A DNA stretch of 61,052 bases from Pseudomonadota bacterium (GTDB lineage: Bacteria > Pseudomonadota > Gammaproteobacteria > Steroidobacterales > Steroidobacteraceae): positions 1-61,052 of the forward strand of contig JAEZFW010000040.1 of the NCBI GenBank assembly GCA_023417315.1, given 5' to 3'. The position numbers and the translations under genes were made by a program. Below, in pieces: positions 50,259-58,874 of this stretch. Position 1 is the stretch's first letter, and every line of letters begins with the position of its first letter. The notes beneath the pieces were generated by a model. It was not told the origin of the DNA and searched no databases. It saw only the letters and a list, made by a program, of their open reading frames with translations.

Positions 50259-50960
50259 ATGGCGGGTTTCGACAAGCGCGTCGACAGCGTTGAACAGGCG
50301 CTCGATGGCCTCACAGACGACATGACTATCATCGTTGGAGGTTTCGGGTTGTGCGGCATCCCGGAGAACCTCATCGCACAAATCTATCGAAGCGGTATCA
50401 AAGGACTGACGGTCGTGTCGAACAACTGCGGGGTCGATGGATTCGGTCTCGGAGTGCTCCTCGAGAAACGACAGATCAAGAAAGTGATCGCCTCTTATGT
50501 GGGTGAGAACGCCGAGTTCGAACGGCAACTGCTCGCCGGCGAGATCGAGGTTGAGCTTACGCCGCAAGGAACGCTCGCCGAGCGAATCCGGGCGGGTGGC
50601 GCTGGCATACCTGCCTTCTATACCGCGACGGGTTACGGCACGCCGGTCGGCGAGAACAAGGAAGTCCGCAAGTTCAACGATCGCGACTACATCCTCGAGA
50701 CAGCGATCACGGCCGATTTCGCGTTGGTCAAAGGCTGGAAAGCGGATTGGTTCGGCAACGTTGTTTACCGGCACACAGCACAGAACTTCAATCCGGCCGC
50801 GGCAACGGCCGCGCGTGTCACGGTCGCGGAAGTGGAGGAGATCGTAGTCCCTGGAGTTCTGGAGCCTGGCCACATTCATACACCAGGCATCTATGTCGAC
50901 CGGCTCATGCAGGGACAATTCGAAAAGCGCATCGAGAAGCGCACAACGCGCGGTGCGTAA
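50259..50960 (+). CDS. 3-oxoacid CoA-transferase subunit A
   Basis: A 233-residue alpha subunit of a two-subunit CoA-transferase. It has the family signature GGFGLCGIPENLI at about 26-38, then LTVVSNNCGVDGFGLGVLL and ATGYGTPVGENKE. The closest wording is to succinyl-CoA:3-ketoacid (SCOT/ScoA) subunits, with PcaI (3-oxoadipate) as the alternative. It is followed by subunit B after 11 bases. Activation of acetoacetate from BKACE, or of 3-oxoadipate from protocatechuate ortho-cleavage, would both fit this window. Confidence 0.92.
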   Translation: MAGFDKRVDSVEQALDGLTDDMTIIVGGFGLCGIPENLIAQIYRSGIKGLTVVSNNCGVDGFGLGVLLEKRQIKKVIASYVGENAEFERQLLAGEIEVELTPQGTLAERIRAGGAGIPAFYTATGYGTPVGENKEVRKFNDRDYILETAITADFALVKGWKADWFGNVVYRHTAQNFNPAAATAARVTVAEVEEIVVPGVLEPGHIHTPGIYVDRLMQGQFEKRIEKRTTRGA

Positions 50961-50971
50961 AGGTGGAACGT

Positions 50972-51661
50972 ATGGCGCTCACTCGAGAACAAATGGCTCA
51001 ACGCGTAGCGCGAGAGCTGCGCGATGGATACTACGTCAATTTGGGAATCGGCATTCCGACCCTGGTCGCTAATTACATTCCGCCCGACATCGAAGTCATG
51101 CTGCATTCGGAGAACGGTCTCCTCGGGATGGGCTCGTTTCCGTCCGAGGACGAAGTCGATCCGGACATGATCAATGCCGGAAAACAAACGGTGACTGCAC
51201 GCGTCGGTGCGTCGATATTCTCGTCGGTCGATTCGTTCGCCATGATTCGAGGCGGCCACATCGATCTGACCGTGCTCGGCGCGTTCGAGGTCGACGTCCA
51301 TGGCAACATCGCCTCCTGGATGATCCCCGGCAAGCTCGTGAAAGGAATGGGCGGTGCGATGGACTTGGTCGCGGGCGCGAGCAATATCATCGTGACGATG
51401 ACTCATGCAAAGGGAGGCGAGTCCAAGCTACTCGAACGCTGCACGTTGCCGCTTACGGGCAGCGGCTGTATCCGTCGGGTGCTCACCGACCTCGCCTACT
51501 TGGAAATCCACGACCGTGCTTTTGTTCTGCGCGAGCGTGCACCCGGCGTCAGCGTAAACGAGATCATAGAAAAGACTGCGGGCCGACTCGTCGTGCCGGA
51601 AGTCGTGCCGGAGATGCGTATCGCACCTGACTCCACGCGCTCAGGAGCGGCTCCTGCGTGA
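50972..51661 (+). CDS. 3-oxoacid CoA-transferase subunit B
   Basis: A 229-residue beta subunit. The catalytic Glu lies in MLHSENGLLGMG (about residue 46), and NLGIGIPTLVANYIP and GGAMDLVAGASNIIVTM are family blocks. The start ATG 50972 has AAAGGTGG upstream. The longer frame back to 50747 lies inside subunit A and is rejected. With subunit A it moves CoA from succinyl-CoA to a 3-oxo acid. It converges on the MetF-like gene, with 56 bases between stops. Confidence 0.93.
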   Translation: MALTREQMAQRVARELRDGYYVNLGIGIPTLVANYIPPDIEVMLHSENGLLGMGSFPSEDEVDPDMINAGKQTVTARVGASIFSSVDSFAMIRGGHIDLTVLGAFEVDVHGNIASWMIPGKLVKGMGGAMDLVAGASNIIVTMTHAKGGESKLLERCTLPLTGSGCIRRVLTDLAYLEIHDRAFVLRERAPGVSVNEIIEKTAGRLVVPEVVPEMRIAPDSTRSGAAPA

Positions 51662-51717
51662 GGCTGTCATCGTCGCGGCCCTCGCAGCCACCGGCGAGCG
51701 TACTCTCCTCGTGCAAC

Positions 51718-52608
51718 TCAAGAACGATTGCCTGTTGCGAGATCGTTGAGCCATTCGCACGTTTGCAGATATCCACCGAAGCAGAAGAAGTGAAGGCCGT
51801 TGAAAGTCGGCGCGGTAGGCTCGTATGCGGCCGCGAGGTCATGTACCAACTCCTCGGGCTGATAGTCGCCGAGCAGTTGCGTGACGGCCCTTGGCCGAGC
51901 AAGCAGCGCACGAACAGACCGCCCCACTCCGCATCGTCTTGCGAACTTGAGTAGGGTGGCGATTCCAGCAGGTCCTGAGAGGCCGGCAATCAGTTGCGCT
52001 TTGTGTATTCCCCGAGCGCGGCAGTCCGCCGCCCATTGCAAGAACGGCGCTGCCTCGAAAAAGAACTGCGTTACGAAGCTCGTCTCGAGCTCGAGCCGCT
52101 CCGCCAACTGCGCCTTCTCCAACTCTGCCTGGCGAATCTCTTCGAGCGCGACCGTGGGATGCCCTTCGGGATGGCCCGCGAGTGAGACTCGCGTTATGCC
52201 ATGTTGATTCAGCTTACCTGCACGCAAGACATCAGCGACGACCGAATAAGGTCCAACCGGATGAGGATAGTCACCGGAGATCAGTAAGACTTCTTTCACG
52301 CGCGCATTGACGGCCGCCTCGAACGTTCGATCGAGCGTTGCTTCATTCTCGATCAGCCGTACTGGAATGTGCGGAATCGGATCAAATCCAGCGGCGCCGA
52401 CGTGCCGACACGCGAGCCACGTGTCCTCCCAGCGCTGTTTCGGTAGGTGGCTGATGTAGACCCGCTTACCCGGCGGCAGCCACCTGCGGCTCGCCTCCAG
52501 GTGCTCCAGATCTTGGATATTGAGCTCGATCGACGCCGCGCGCGCGAGCTGCATGATTGTCTGCATCTCTGCGCCCGATTCCGAAGATCTTCGTCCGAGT
52601 TGGTGCAT
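51718..52608 (-). CDS. metF: Methylenetetrahydrofolate reductase family protein (MetF-like)
   Basis: A 297-residue flavoprotein-fold TIM barrel of the MTHFR family. RVYISHLPKQRWEDT, VKEVLLISGDYPHPVGPY, RVSLAGHPEGHP and LETSFVTQFFFEA are the recognisable blocks. It would oxidise 5-methyl-THF to 5,10-methylene-THF. ATG 52608 lies 7 bases after the demethylase stop. A frame from 52662 overlaps that gene and is less likely. Next to a LigM-like demethylase it probably disposes of the methyl group taken from vanillate, as metF does beside ligM in Sphingobium SYK-6. Confidence 0.85.
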   Translation of the reverse strand: MHQLGRRSSESGAEMQTIMQLARAASIELNIQDLEHLEASRRWLPPGKRVYISHLPKQRWEDTWLACRHVGAAGFDPIPHIPVRLIENEATLDRTFEAAVNARVKEVLLISGDYPHPVGPYSVVADVLRAGKLNQHGITRVSLAGHPEGHPTVALEEIRQAELEKAQLAERLELETSFVTQFFFEAAPFLQWAADCRARGIHKAQLIAGLSGPAGIATLLKFARRCGVGRSVRALLARPRAVTQLLGDYQPEELVHDLAAAYEPTAPTFNGLHFFCFGGYLQTCEWLNDLATGNRS

Positions 52609-52615
52609 CGTGCGC

Positions 52616-54022
52616 TCACGACTGCCGCGAGCGCCAGCCCTGGTGATAGCCTTCTCGCGCATCGCGCGAATAAGGTACGGCCGCGACCTTGACGCGAATT
52701 TCGCACTGTCGATGCGGTTCGACCGTCGGCTTCTTCGTGCCGCCGTTCTCCTCGCCCCACACCAGCGTAAGGACGTCGCCCACGTTGATGTTCTCGTCGA
52801 CGACTCCCAACGACAAACCGCAACGTTCGTTGTGACTGTAGCCGGTGAACATCGACAGTCCGACCACCTTGCCGTTCATCGTGACCGCGTCATAGGAAGA
52901 TGAGGCGTAGTTTGCGATCGGAAGATCGAAGAACTTGCAGGGTTCGTTGCCGCGATCGAAGAGGGAGACGAACACCTTCGCCAGATCCTCGCCGTTCCAC
53001 TCGAACGTGACCTTCTTTCGCTGCGGGCGCTTCTCCTGCACCATCCTCTCGAGCGCCTCCCGACCGACGAACTCGTGATCGAACTTCACGAACGGTCCGT
53101 AGCCGAGCTCATACGGTGTGAGGTAGTAGTCCTCGATGCGCTCCGAGACGAAGCTGCCGCCGATCGAGCCTGTGCCTTCGTAGCCGTTCGCCGGCAACCA
53201 TTCGCGATACGATTTCATCTTTTCGCCCGTGTAGACGGCGGGTAGCGGCGAAGGGATCCAGCCAGATTCGAGGGTATTGCTCGCATACGTGCGCGAGCCT
53301 ACCGCGACGATGCCGACCTCCTTGCCTGCTTCCATCACCGCAGCTCGAATCTCATCGCGCTCCTCGTAAGGGCCCCATATCTCGAGGCCGGGCTCGCCCG
53401 CCATGCCGTGCCGCAGCGCACGCACCTTTCGTCCTTTGATATTGATGAGATCGAAGTTGAAGAACTTGATATCCGGGAGCGGTCCGCCGTTCAGCTTCTG
53501 CAACACCTCTGCCGCCTTCGGACCTTGAATCTGATATCGATAGTGCCGGCGTGAGACCGCCTTGCCGTTAGGATGCGAAGGCGAGCGATCGTCACGGATG
53601 CAGTCCACTTTGAACGCACCGCTTTGGGCGTGGTACTGCAGCCAGTTGACCGTTGGTGCGCGCCCAACGAACAAGAGCTCGTCTTTGTCCAGGTAAAAGA
53701 GAATGCCATCTCCGATCACATAACCATCATGGCTCGTGGGCACCATCTGCTTGGCCTTGCCCGGAGCGAAATTATTGAAGCTATTGATCGTTGTGTACGA
53801 GCACAGCTTCAGCGCATCCGGCCCTTTGATCGTGATTTCGGCCATGTGGTGGCACTGGTCGAACAGCACGACGCTCTCGCGCCAGGCACGTTGCTCGGTG
53901 CGCCAATTACTAAACTCCGTCGGCACGACCGGATACACATACGCGCCGATCTGCGAGTTGCGCAGCAAGGAGACGGGATTGCGCTCGCCCTTGAGCAAGT
54001 CTTCGAGAGTTTGTGTAGACAT
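52616..54022 (-). CDS. ligM: Tetrahydrofolate-dependent aromatic O-demethylase (LigM/DesA-like)
   Basis: A 468-residue GcvT-fold protein, the length of LigM. An aminomethyltransferase-like domain starts near VLFDQCHHMAEITIKGPDALKL, followed by YRYQIQGPKAAEVLQKL, VRALRHGMAGEPGLEIWGP and a C-terminal barrel with VGLSMFTGYSHNERCGLSLGVVD. LigM moves the methyl of vanillate or 3-O-methylgallate to THF, giving protocatechuate or gallate. DesA (syringate) is the alternative. It is flanked by MetF- and PurU-type genes on the same strand, giving strong context for folate-linked demethylation rather than glycine cleavage. Confidence 0.9.
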   Translation of the reverse strand: MSTQTLEDLLKGERNPVSLLRNSQIGAYVYPVVPTEFSNWRTEQRAWRESVVLFDQCHHMAEITIKGPDALKLCSYTTINSFNNFAPGKAKQMVPTSHDGYVIGDGILFYLDKDELLFVGRAPTVNWLQYHAQSGAFKVDCIRDDRSPSHPNGKAVSRRHYRYQIQGPKAAEVLQKLNGGPLPDIKFFNFDLINIKGRKVRALRHGMAGEPGLEIWGPYEERDEIRAAVMEAGKEVGIVAVGSRTYASNTLESGWIPSPLPAVYTGEKMKSYREWLPANGYEGTGSIGGSFVSERIEDYYLTPYELGYGPFVKFDHEFVGREALERMVQEKRPQRKKVTFEWNGEDLAKVFVSLFDRGNEPCKFFDLPIANYASSSYDAVTMNGKVVGLSMFTGYSHNERCGLSLGVVDENINVGDVLTLVWGEENGGTKKPTVEPHRQCEIRVKVAAVPYSRDAREGYHQGWRSRQS

Positions 54023-54058
54023 AGTGATAGCCGATCGTTGAGCGTCAAAAAGATTGAT

Positions 54059-54907
54059 CTAGCGAAAGACGACGGTGCGGTTGCCGTTCAGCAGGATTCG
54101 ATGCTCGACATGCCACTGCACGGCGCGTGCGAGAACGGCACACTCGACGTCGCGGCCGACCCCCGCGCACGCTTCCACGCTCATCGAGTGATCGACGCGC
54201 GCCACGTCCTGCTCGATGATCGGACCCTCATCGAGATCTGGGGTCACGTAGTGCGCGGTGGCACCGATGAGCTTCACGCCGCGATTGTGCGCCTGGGTGT
54301 ACGGCTTTGCTCCTTGAAAGCTCGGCAAGAACGAGTGGTGGATGTTGATCGCGCGTCCGGCCAGCTCTGCGCAGACATGCGGCGATAAGATCTGCATATA
54401 GCGCGCCAGCACCACGAGGTCGATCCGATCCTGCCGAACGATGTCGAGCAGCTGCTCTTCTTGCTTCTGCTTGTTCTCCGTGAGCACGGGTAAGTAGTGG
54501 AACGGGATGTCGCTCTGCGCGGCCAGCCGATAGAAGTCGCGATGGTTGGAGACGATCGCCGGAATCTCGACGAATAGCGCGCCGATTCGATGGCGGTACA
54601 GAAGGTCGTTCAAGCAATGACCGAACTTCGACACCATGATCAGCACGCGAGGCTTGATCGCGGTGTCATATACCGCCCACTGCAACGAGAACTTCTCGCC
54701 GACGCTGGCGAATGCAGTGCTCAGCTCCCCTGCAGTCGTGGGGCTACGCGCGTGGAACGAGACTCGCATGAAGAACTGCAGGCTGTCCGCATCGCCGAAC
54801 TGAGCGCTCTCGAGAATGTTGCATTCGCGATCGAGCAGGAAGCTCGCTACTGCAGCAACGATGCCCATACGATCAGGCCCGGACAGGGTCAGAATGAATC
54901 GCTGCAT
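54059..54907 (-). CDS. purU: Formyltetrahydrofolate deformylase (PurU)
   Basis: A 282-residue protein. An ACT-type domain covers 1-80 (LTLSGPDRMGIVAAVASFLLDREC). The formyl-hydrolase domain carries catalytic N188 and H190 (INIHHSFLPSFQGAKPY) and D226 (LDEGPI). It cleaves 10-formyl-THF to THF and formate. As first gene of the operon before the demethylase and MetF-like genes, it would return free THF acceptor for the next demethylation. The start is ATG 54907 with a weak ribosome site. Confidence 0.93.
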   Translation of the reverse strand: MQRFILTLSGPDRMGIVAAVASFLLDRECNILESAQFGDADSLQFFMRVSFHARSPTTAGELSTAFASVGEKFSLQWAVYDTAIKPRVLIMVSKFGHCLNDLLYRHRIGALFVEIPAIVSNHRDFYRLAAQSDIPFHYLPVLTENKQKQEEQLLDIVRQDRIDLVVLARYMQILSPHVCAELAGRAINIHHSFLPSFQGAKPYTQAHNRGVKLIGATAHYVTPDLDEGPIIEQDVARVDHSMSVEACAGVGRDVECAVLARAVQWHVEHRILLNGNRTVVFR

Positions 54908-54979
54908 TGTTCGCCGATCGTGCTGGAGATTGAACGCGTTTAGACGATCTTCGTCCGGAGGCCTGTATTAGGCAACGCG

Positions 54980-55013
54980 ATTGGCTATATTGGCTGTATC
55001 GGATAATCGGATA
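54980..55013. promoter_or_regulatory. Two back-to-back direct repeats in the purU/LysR divergent promoter
   Basis: ATTGGCTAT-ATTGGCTGT (54980-54997) is followed at once by ATCGGATA-ATCGGATA (54998-55013). These tandem 9-mer and 8-mer pairs fill the gap between the divergent genes and suggest a LysR binding or activation region. Confidence 0.45.
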
Positions 55014-55021
55014 ACCACGAA

Positions 55022-55930
55022 ATGCTGCAGCTGGATCTGAACCTGCTCTATGTCTTGGTGGCCCTGGAGAAAGAACGCAGTGTGAGTGCAGCCGCGTTGC
55101 GATTAGAAAGGAGTCAGCCGGCAGTGAGCGGCGCACTCGCCAAGATGCGGGAGTTCTTCAACGATCCCCTGTTCGTTCGGTCCGGCAACAGCATGCAGCC
55201 GACCCCGCGGGCTGTCGCGCTCATCGAAGCTGCACGAGAGGTGCTCGATAAGGTGGGTACCGATATCGTCTCGATGCCAACGTTCGATCCCAAGACGACT
55301 CAGCGCACGATCAGCATCGCCCTGTCCGACGTTGGCGAAGTCGTATTTCTCCCGAACATTCTCAACGACCTGCGGCGTCTCGCACCGAGCGCACTGGTTC
55401 GTTCGGTGAGCCTACGGCCTGCGGAGGTCGCGGAAGGCCTCGAGAGCGGCAGTATCGACTTGGCGGTGGGCTACTTTCCGGACTTGAAGAAGAGCAATTT
55501 CTTCCAACAGGTGCTCTTCGCTGACACGTTCGCGAGCCTCGTGAGACTTGACCATCCGGTTGCGGCACGGAAGCTTTCGCTCAAGCAATTCCTGGAGCTC
55601 GAGCATGCGGTCGTTCATGCCGAGAGTCGGACGGAAGAAGTGATGGAGCGCTATCTCGCCCGCAAGAAGATCCGCCGTAAGGTCGTCCTGTCCACACCAC
55701 ACTTCGCTAGCGCTCCGATCATTGTGGCCCAATCTGACCTGATCGTGACGATCCCGGAGCCATTGGCCCGCTACTTCGCAGAAGTGTCAGCGAACGTTCG
55801 CACCGTCGGATTGCCATTCGAGCCTCCGCGCATACAGCTCAAGCAGTTCTGGCATCGTAAGTTCCATCACGATCCGCGCAACGCCTGGCTCCGTTCGCGC
55901 GTGTGTGCCCTCTTCCAAAAGAGAGAATGA
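55022..55930 (+). CDS. LysR family regulator divergent from the O-demethylation operon
   Basis: A 302-residue LysR protein of the NodD/NahR/DntR-like branch. The helix-turn-helix MLQLDLNLLYVLVALEKERS is followed by AAALRLERSQPAVSGALAKMR, and the effector domain has VGYFPDLKKSNFFQQVLF. That branch often responds to aromatic acids. It is divergent from purU-ligM-metF and a likely activator of it, and it may also act on the esterase genes downstream. GGATAA lies before the ATG. Confidence 0.92.
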   Translation: MLQLDLNLLYVLVALEKERSVSAAALRLERSQPAVSGALAKMREFFNDPLFVRSGNSMQPTPRAVALIEAAREVLDKVGTDIVSMPTFDPKTTQRTISIALSDVGEVVFLPNILNDLRRLAPSALVRSVSLRPAEVAEGLESGSIDLAVGYFPDLKKSNFFQQVLFADTFASLVRLDHPVAARKLSLKQFLELEHAVVHAESRTEEVMERYLARKKIRRKVVLSTPHFASAPIIVAQSDLIVTIPEPLARYFAEVSANVRTVGLPFEPPRIQLKQFWHRKFHHDPRNAWLRSRVCALFQKRE

Positions 55931-55962
55931 TTCGAGCGGCACTGCATTCGGTAGACTGTCAT

Positions 55963-55978
55963 TAGTGCAATTGCACTA
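55963..55978. promoter_or_regulatory. Perfect 16-base palindrome TAGTGCAATTGCACTA
   Basis: An uninterrupted, fully self-complementary 16-mer lies in the 185-base gap before the hydrolase gene at 56116. It is probably an operator for the hydrolase-tannase-DUF3237 unit. It does not match the MarR-type consensus found elsewhere in the window, so another regulator must use it. Confidence 0.55.
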
Positions 55979-56115
55979 TCATTCCGGAAAATGAACATCG
56001 AGGGGAAGGACGCGCATATCCGTGCGAAGTCGTTCGCCTCTTCCGCTAAGTTCGTATCCTTGTGGAGATTACTGTGGTCCGGCGAGAAGGTGCCAAGCGA
56101 GTAGGTGCAAGCGTG

Positions 56116-57030
56116 ATGGTGAAAATCGCGGCGAGCTCGTTCGCCCTGATACATATGTCGGCTTGGGGTCAGAGCGGGTCCGATACCCCAGACACGCAAG
56201 GCACGGGTCCCTTCCCAGCGCTGAAAGAGGAAGTCGCCTCCCTGCCGAAGCACGTTGTGTATCGGCCCGCGGACTTGCACCAGCTCGGTGACAGGAAGCT
56301 GGGCGTGCTCGCGTGGGGCAACGGCGGCTGCTCGGATGATGGGGCGAGCTCGCGCCTTCATCTGCTCGAGATCGCATCTCACGGATATCTGGTCATCGCG
56401 AATGGAACGATCAAGTCGGGTCCGGGCCCACAGCCGACTTCTCCGCCGGCACCGCGCGCCGATGGTCAACTTCCGCCTCCCGCCACGAGTGCAGAGCAGC
56501 TGATCGAAGCGATCGATTGGGCGATCGCGGAGAGCTCGCGCAAGGGCAGCGTGCTCTACGATCGTATCGATCCGTCTGCCATTGCGATTTCGGGATTCAG
56601 CTGCGGTGGGTTGCAGGCGCTCAAGGTCGGCGACGACAAGCGCGTGCGGACGCTCATCATTCATAACAGCGGCATCTTCAGTCCCGAGCACGCCGTGCGC
56701 CTACCTTCCATGGATATCGGTAAGGACACGCTGAAGAAGCTGCATACGCCCGTGTTGTACATCCAAGGTGGGCCAAGTGACATTGCCTACGAGAACGGGA
56801 TGGACGACTTCCGCAGGATCGACCACGTTCCGGCTGCGATCGCGAATCTGGATGTCGGTCACGGGGGCACGTTCATGGATCCCAATGGCGGGCGTGTCGC
56901 ACAGGTCGCGGTCGCCTGGCTCCAATGGCAGTTGCGCGGCGATCAGAAGGCAAAGCAATGGTTCGTCGGTGCCCAATGCCGTCTATGCAAGGAACCGGAC
57001 TGGAAATTCGAGAGCAAGAATTTGAAGTGA
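56116..57030 (+). CDS. Secreted alpha/beta hydrolase (lipase/esterase-like)
   Basis: A 304-residue protein with a signal peptide of about 19 residues (SFALIHMSAWGQ). LGVLAWGNGGCSDDGASSRLHL is the oxyanion strand region, GFSCGGLQAL is the nucleophile elbow and NLDVGHGGTF carries the probable catalytic His. The start is ATG 56116, preceded by AGGTG, and an in-frame GTG at 56062 would spoil the signal peptide. It is the first gene of a plus-strand unit with the tannase-family lipoprotein and the DUF3237 protein. An ester substrate related to plant phenolics is inferred from context. Confidence 0.8.
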   Translation: MVKIAASSFALIHMSAWGQSGSDTPDTQGTGPFPALKEEVASLPKHVVYRPADLHQLGDRKLGVLAWGNGGCSDDGASSRLHLLEIASHGYLVIANGTIKSGPGPQPTSPPAPRADGQLPPPATSAEQLIEAIDWAIAESSRKGSVLYDRIDPSAIAISGFSCGGLQALKVGDDKRVRTLIIHNSGIFSPEHAVRLPSMDIGKDTLKKLHTPVLYIQGGPSDIAYENGMDDFRRIDHVPAAIANLDVGHGGTFMDPNGGRVAQVAVAWLQWQLRGDQKAKQWFVGAQCRLCKEPDWKFESKNLK

Positions 57031-57048
57031 GGCGCATACGTCCATCTA

Positions 57049-57073
57049 CGATGGCGCGCATCCGCGCCCATCG
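57049..57073 (+). other. Intercistronic stem-loop before the tannase-family gene
   Basis: Arms CGATGGCGCG (57049-57058) and CGCGCCCATCG (57063-57073) pair with one bulged base in the 70-base gap. No T-run follows, so it is not a clear terminator. Confidence 0.35.
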
Positions 57074-57100
57074 CTACGCGATCGTTCAAGGGACGCTCTA

Positions 57101-58777
57101 ATGAAGTACGAACACTCCGTGCTCTTGCTCGCGATGAGCGCGATGCTCATCGCATGCACGCCCAACCCGCCTGCTTCTAACGCTGCAGCATCGACGCCGC
57201 GGCCTTCGTTCGAAAGTGCCTGCGCGGCGCTGCTGTCGCAGAATCTTCCCGCGGGAAAGATCGAGGCGGCCGAGTTCGTGTCGCCTAGCATGATCACAAT
57301 CTTTGGCATGCCGAGTCCTGTCCCCGCTCATTGCAGGGTGTCCGCCAAACTCAATGAGCGCATCGGCATCGACAGCAAGCCCTACGCAATCGGTATGGAG
57401 CTGCGCTTACCGGAGAACTGGAATCGGCGCTTTCTTTTCCAGGGCGGCGGCGGTACCGATGGAGAGCTGCGGCCAGCGATCGGGATGGCTGCAATTGGCG
57501 ATGCGCCCAACGCTCTTTCACTGGGCTACGCGGTCGTCTCTACAGATGCCGGTCATCTCAATGAGCCTGGGATGACCGGGCCTTACTTGTTCGGTGCAGA
57601 CCCGCAAGCGCGCATCGACTACGGCTACAACCATCTTCCGATCGTCACGGGTGCTTCACGTACATTGATCGAACGGGTGTACGGGGGTAAGCCCGCACAC
57701 TCGTACTTCGTCGGCTGCTCGAACGGCGGTCGCCAAGGCATGATGGCTTCGCAACGATTTCCTGAGTTGTTCGATGCGATTGTTGCGATCGCTCCGGCGC
57801 ATCGAGTCACGGATGCTTCTCTCGATGCGTTAGCGCAGACTCAGGTGCTCGCCTCGATTGCACCGCGTGCATCCAATGGACGTCCACTGCTCGGCTCTGC
57901 GTTGTCGAGCGAGGATATGAAAGTACTGGGAGACGGGATCCTCAAGCAGTGCGATCTGCTCGATGGCGTTGCGGATGGCATGGTGCTCCATCCTGCGCAG
58001 TGCACCTTCGATCCGCGTAACGTGCAGTGCGCTGCCGGAGCGACGGCAAATTGTCTCGCGCCCGAGAAGGTCGATGCAATTCGTAAGCTCTTCGCGGGCG
58101 CGAAAGATGCCAGCGGGCTTCCCGTTTACACGCGCTGGGCCTATGACCCGGGCGTCAACTCTCCCCTGTGGACGATGTGGAAAATGGGGCCGCCGGATGC
58201 GATGCCTCCGCAGGCGATCAACACCTCGCTCGTCGCCGGTGCAATGTCGCACGTTTTCAGTACGCCTCCCCTCATGACGAGCGACTTGTACGGCTTCATG
58301 CTCGAGACGAGCTTGGATGAGTTGCGCGATCGTTTCCGACGCACCGAAGCACCGTTCACTCAGTCAGGCGAGCAAGTGGTCAACGCGACATCGAAGGATA
58401 TCTCTGAATTCGTTGCACGCGGCGGCAAGCTCATCCTCGCCCACGGCATGGCCGATGGCATCTTTGCCCCGCAAGACACGATCGACTACTTCGAAGCAGT
58501 GAAGCGCAAGCATGGCGCACGTGCTGAGAGTTTCCTGCGACTCTATCTCGTGCCCGGCATGGCTCATTGCGGCGGTGGTCCCGCGACGGATTCGTTCGAT
58601 GCCCTGGGCGCCGCCGTACGTTGGGTTGAAAAAGGTGAAGCGCCGGATGCGTTGCTCGCGAAAGCGAATCCGAGCTCGATGTTCAAAGGCAGGACACGAC
58701 CGTTGTGTGCTTTTCCGAAACAAGCCACTTACAAGGGTGGTGACGTCGAGCTCGCGACCAGTTTTTCCTGCGACTAG
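57101..58777 (+). CDS. Tannase/feruloyl esterase family lipoprotein
   Basis: A 558-residue protein with a lipobox (LIAC, C19). The tannase-family catalytic set is visible: C206-S207 (FVGCSNGGRQG), D452 (HGMADGIF) and H489-C490 (GMAHCGGGP). These give the Cys-Ser/Asp/His-Cys disulfide-linked CS-D-HC arrangement of the family. Members hydrolyse gallate or ferulate esters and include MHETase-like enzymes. As a lipoprotein it would act at the cell surface or in the periplasm. In this window release of ferulate is the favoured role. It lies between the hydrolase and DUF3237 genes on the same strand. Confidence 0.93.
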   Translation: MKYEHSVLLLAMSAMLIACTPNPPASNAAASTPRPSFESACAALLSQNLPAGKIEAAEFVSPSMITIFGMPSPVPAHCRVSAKLNERIGIDSKPYAIGMELRLPENWNRRFLFQGGGGTDGELRPAIGMAAIGDAPNALSLGYAVVSTDAGHLNEPGMTGPYLFGADPQARIDYGYNHLPIVTGASRTLIERVYGGKPAHSYFVGCSNGGRQGMMASQRFPELFDAIVAIAPAHRVTDASLDALAQTQVLASIAPRASNGRPLLGSALSSEDMKVLGDGILKQCDLLDGVADGMVLHPAQCTFDPRNVQCAAGATANCLAPEKVDAIRKLFAGAKDASGLPVYTRWAYDPGVNSPLWTMWKMGPPDAMPPQAINTSLVAGAMSHVFSTPPLMTSDLYGFMLETSLDELRDRFRRTEAPFTQSGEQVVNATSKDISEFVARGGKLILAHGMADGIFAPQDTIDYFEAVKRKHGARAESFLRLYLVPGMAHCGGGPATDSFDALGAAVRWVEKGEAPDALLAKANPSSMFKGRTRPLCAFPKQATYKGGDVELATSFSCD

Positions 58778-58874
58778 CTGCGGGCCCCAGTCCCACAGAG
58801 CTTGCTCGCTGTGTGATATTCCGCCCTGCGCTTTACCGCCCCTAGGTGCATCGCTCCACGTGGAGGTCTTGCAA

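Noticed and set aside
54059..54907. purU as an isolated housekeeping gene
   Set aside because: It shares strand and close spacing with the LigM- and MetF-like genes, so a role in the demethylation C1 route is better supported.
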